A DNA stretch of 64,000 bases from Pseudomonas laurylsulfativorans (GTDB lineage Bacteria > Pseudomonadota > Gammaproteobacteria > Pseudomonadales > Pseudomonadaceae). The stretch covers positions 62,001 to 126,000 of the forward strand of contig NZ_MUJK01000004.1 of assembly GCF_002906155.1 (NCBI RefSeq), read 5' to 3'. Of the stretch, positions 63,946 to 64,000 are shown piece after piece (the first letter of the stretch is position 1; each line of letters starts with the position of its first letter). The translations under genes and the position numbers were made by a program. The notes under the pieces are model-generated. The model ran no database searches. It was given only the letters and a program-made list of their open reading frames with translations, and was not told the DNA's origin.

Positions 63946-64000
63946 TCAGAACCGGTACTTGAAGTTGAGCGCGACGTTGTCGCGGTCGGCCAACGGGCTG
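63946..64000 (-). CDS. DUF1302-type outer-membrane protein, C-terminal end only
   Basis: The last 17 codons read SPLADRDNVALNFKYRF and stop, 23 bp before the DUF1329 start. The terminal aromatic residue and alternating pattern are those of an outer-membrane beta-barrel, and the position matches the usual DUF1302-DUF1329 pair. The rest of the gene is outside the window. Confidence 0.7.
   Translation of the reverse strand, partial: SPLADRDNVALNFKYRF

Noticed and set aside
43886..64000. Genomic island or integrative element carrying the steroid genes
   Set aside because: No integrase, tRNA target or direct repeats at the borders are visible, GC and codon use look like the neighbours, and native REPINs lie inside the region.

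Overview
The window is a GC-rich chromosomal segment of a Pseudomonas of the fluorescens type. Evidence: the tlpQ - transporter - ctpM order known from P. aeruginosa PA2654-PA2652, Pseudomonas-restricted small proteins, a Pseudomonas metallothionein, and about twenty intergenic REP/REPIN hairpins of two families (core GGAGCGAGCTTGCTCGC or GGAGCTGGCTTGCCAGC, and core GGCGAGGGGGCTTGCCCCC). I saw no tRNA, rRNA, transposase, integrase, prophage or CRISPR.

Positions 1-43,700 are mostly ordinary core and accessory genes: a partial MHS-type transporter; the two chemoreceptors with a transporter between them; a metallothionein; an AraC regulator; the selenium pair selD-mnmH; a periplasmic phosphatase-like protein; two glutathione transferases; a zinc-type second hemB; an FAD monooxygenase; a TonB siderophore receptor with a candidate Fur box; lipoproteins; a secreted protein made of nine 13-residue repeats; polB; an aldo/keto reductase; a TauE/SafE permease; ampC; a glucarate module (gudD, MFS transporter, FadR-type regulator); a divergent LysR/EamA pair; trhP; and a shikimate-dehydrogenase-like/cupin pair. 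A 44-codon glyoxalase-fold remnant lies at 29,285-29,419.

Positions 43,750-64,000 are a steroid (sterane) catabolism region that runs off the right edge. It contains a true ketosteroid isomerase, 3-ketosteroid 9-alpha-hydroxylase (KshA), an IpdF-type C/D-ring reductase, a two-subunit acyl-CoA dehydrogenase pair, a MaoC hydratase, a thiolase, a BaiE-like SnoaL protein, and a complete lower meta-cleavage run (C-C hydrolase, 2-hydroxydienoate hydratase, acylating aldehyde dehydrogenase, 4-hydroxy-2-oxovalerate aldolase). It also has further short-chain dehydrogenases, an HSL-type esterase, a RibBA-like protein with a degenerate C-terminal half, a NUDIX hydrolase, a LuxR-family regulator of possible TeiR type, and a secreted SurE-like/DUF1329/DUF1302 envelope set. 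The ring-cleaving dioxygenase, its monooxygenase, the 3-ketosteroid dehydrogenase and a KshA reductase are not in the window.

The main new observation is a 20-bp imperfect palindrome, roughly CnTmGTCCnnTCGGACGATG (GTCC-N4-GGAC core). It occurs six times, always in an intergenic region of this steroid block and usually 54-70 bp before a start codon. It ties together the acyl-CoA dehydrogenase operon, the SDR/SRPBCC operon, the meta-cleavage operon, a small cysteine-containing exported protein, the NUDIX gene and the kshA/SDR divergon. I infer it is the operator of the LuxR-type regulator encoded at 55,974-57,104.
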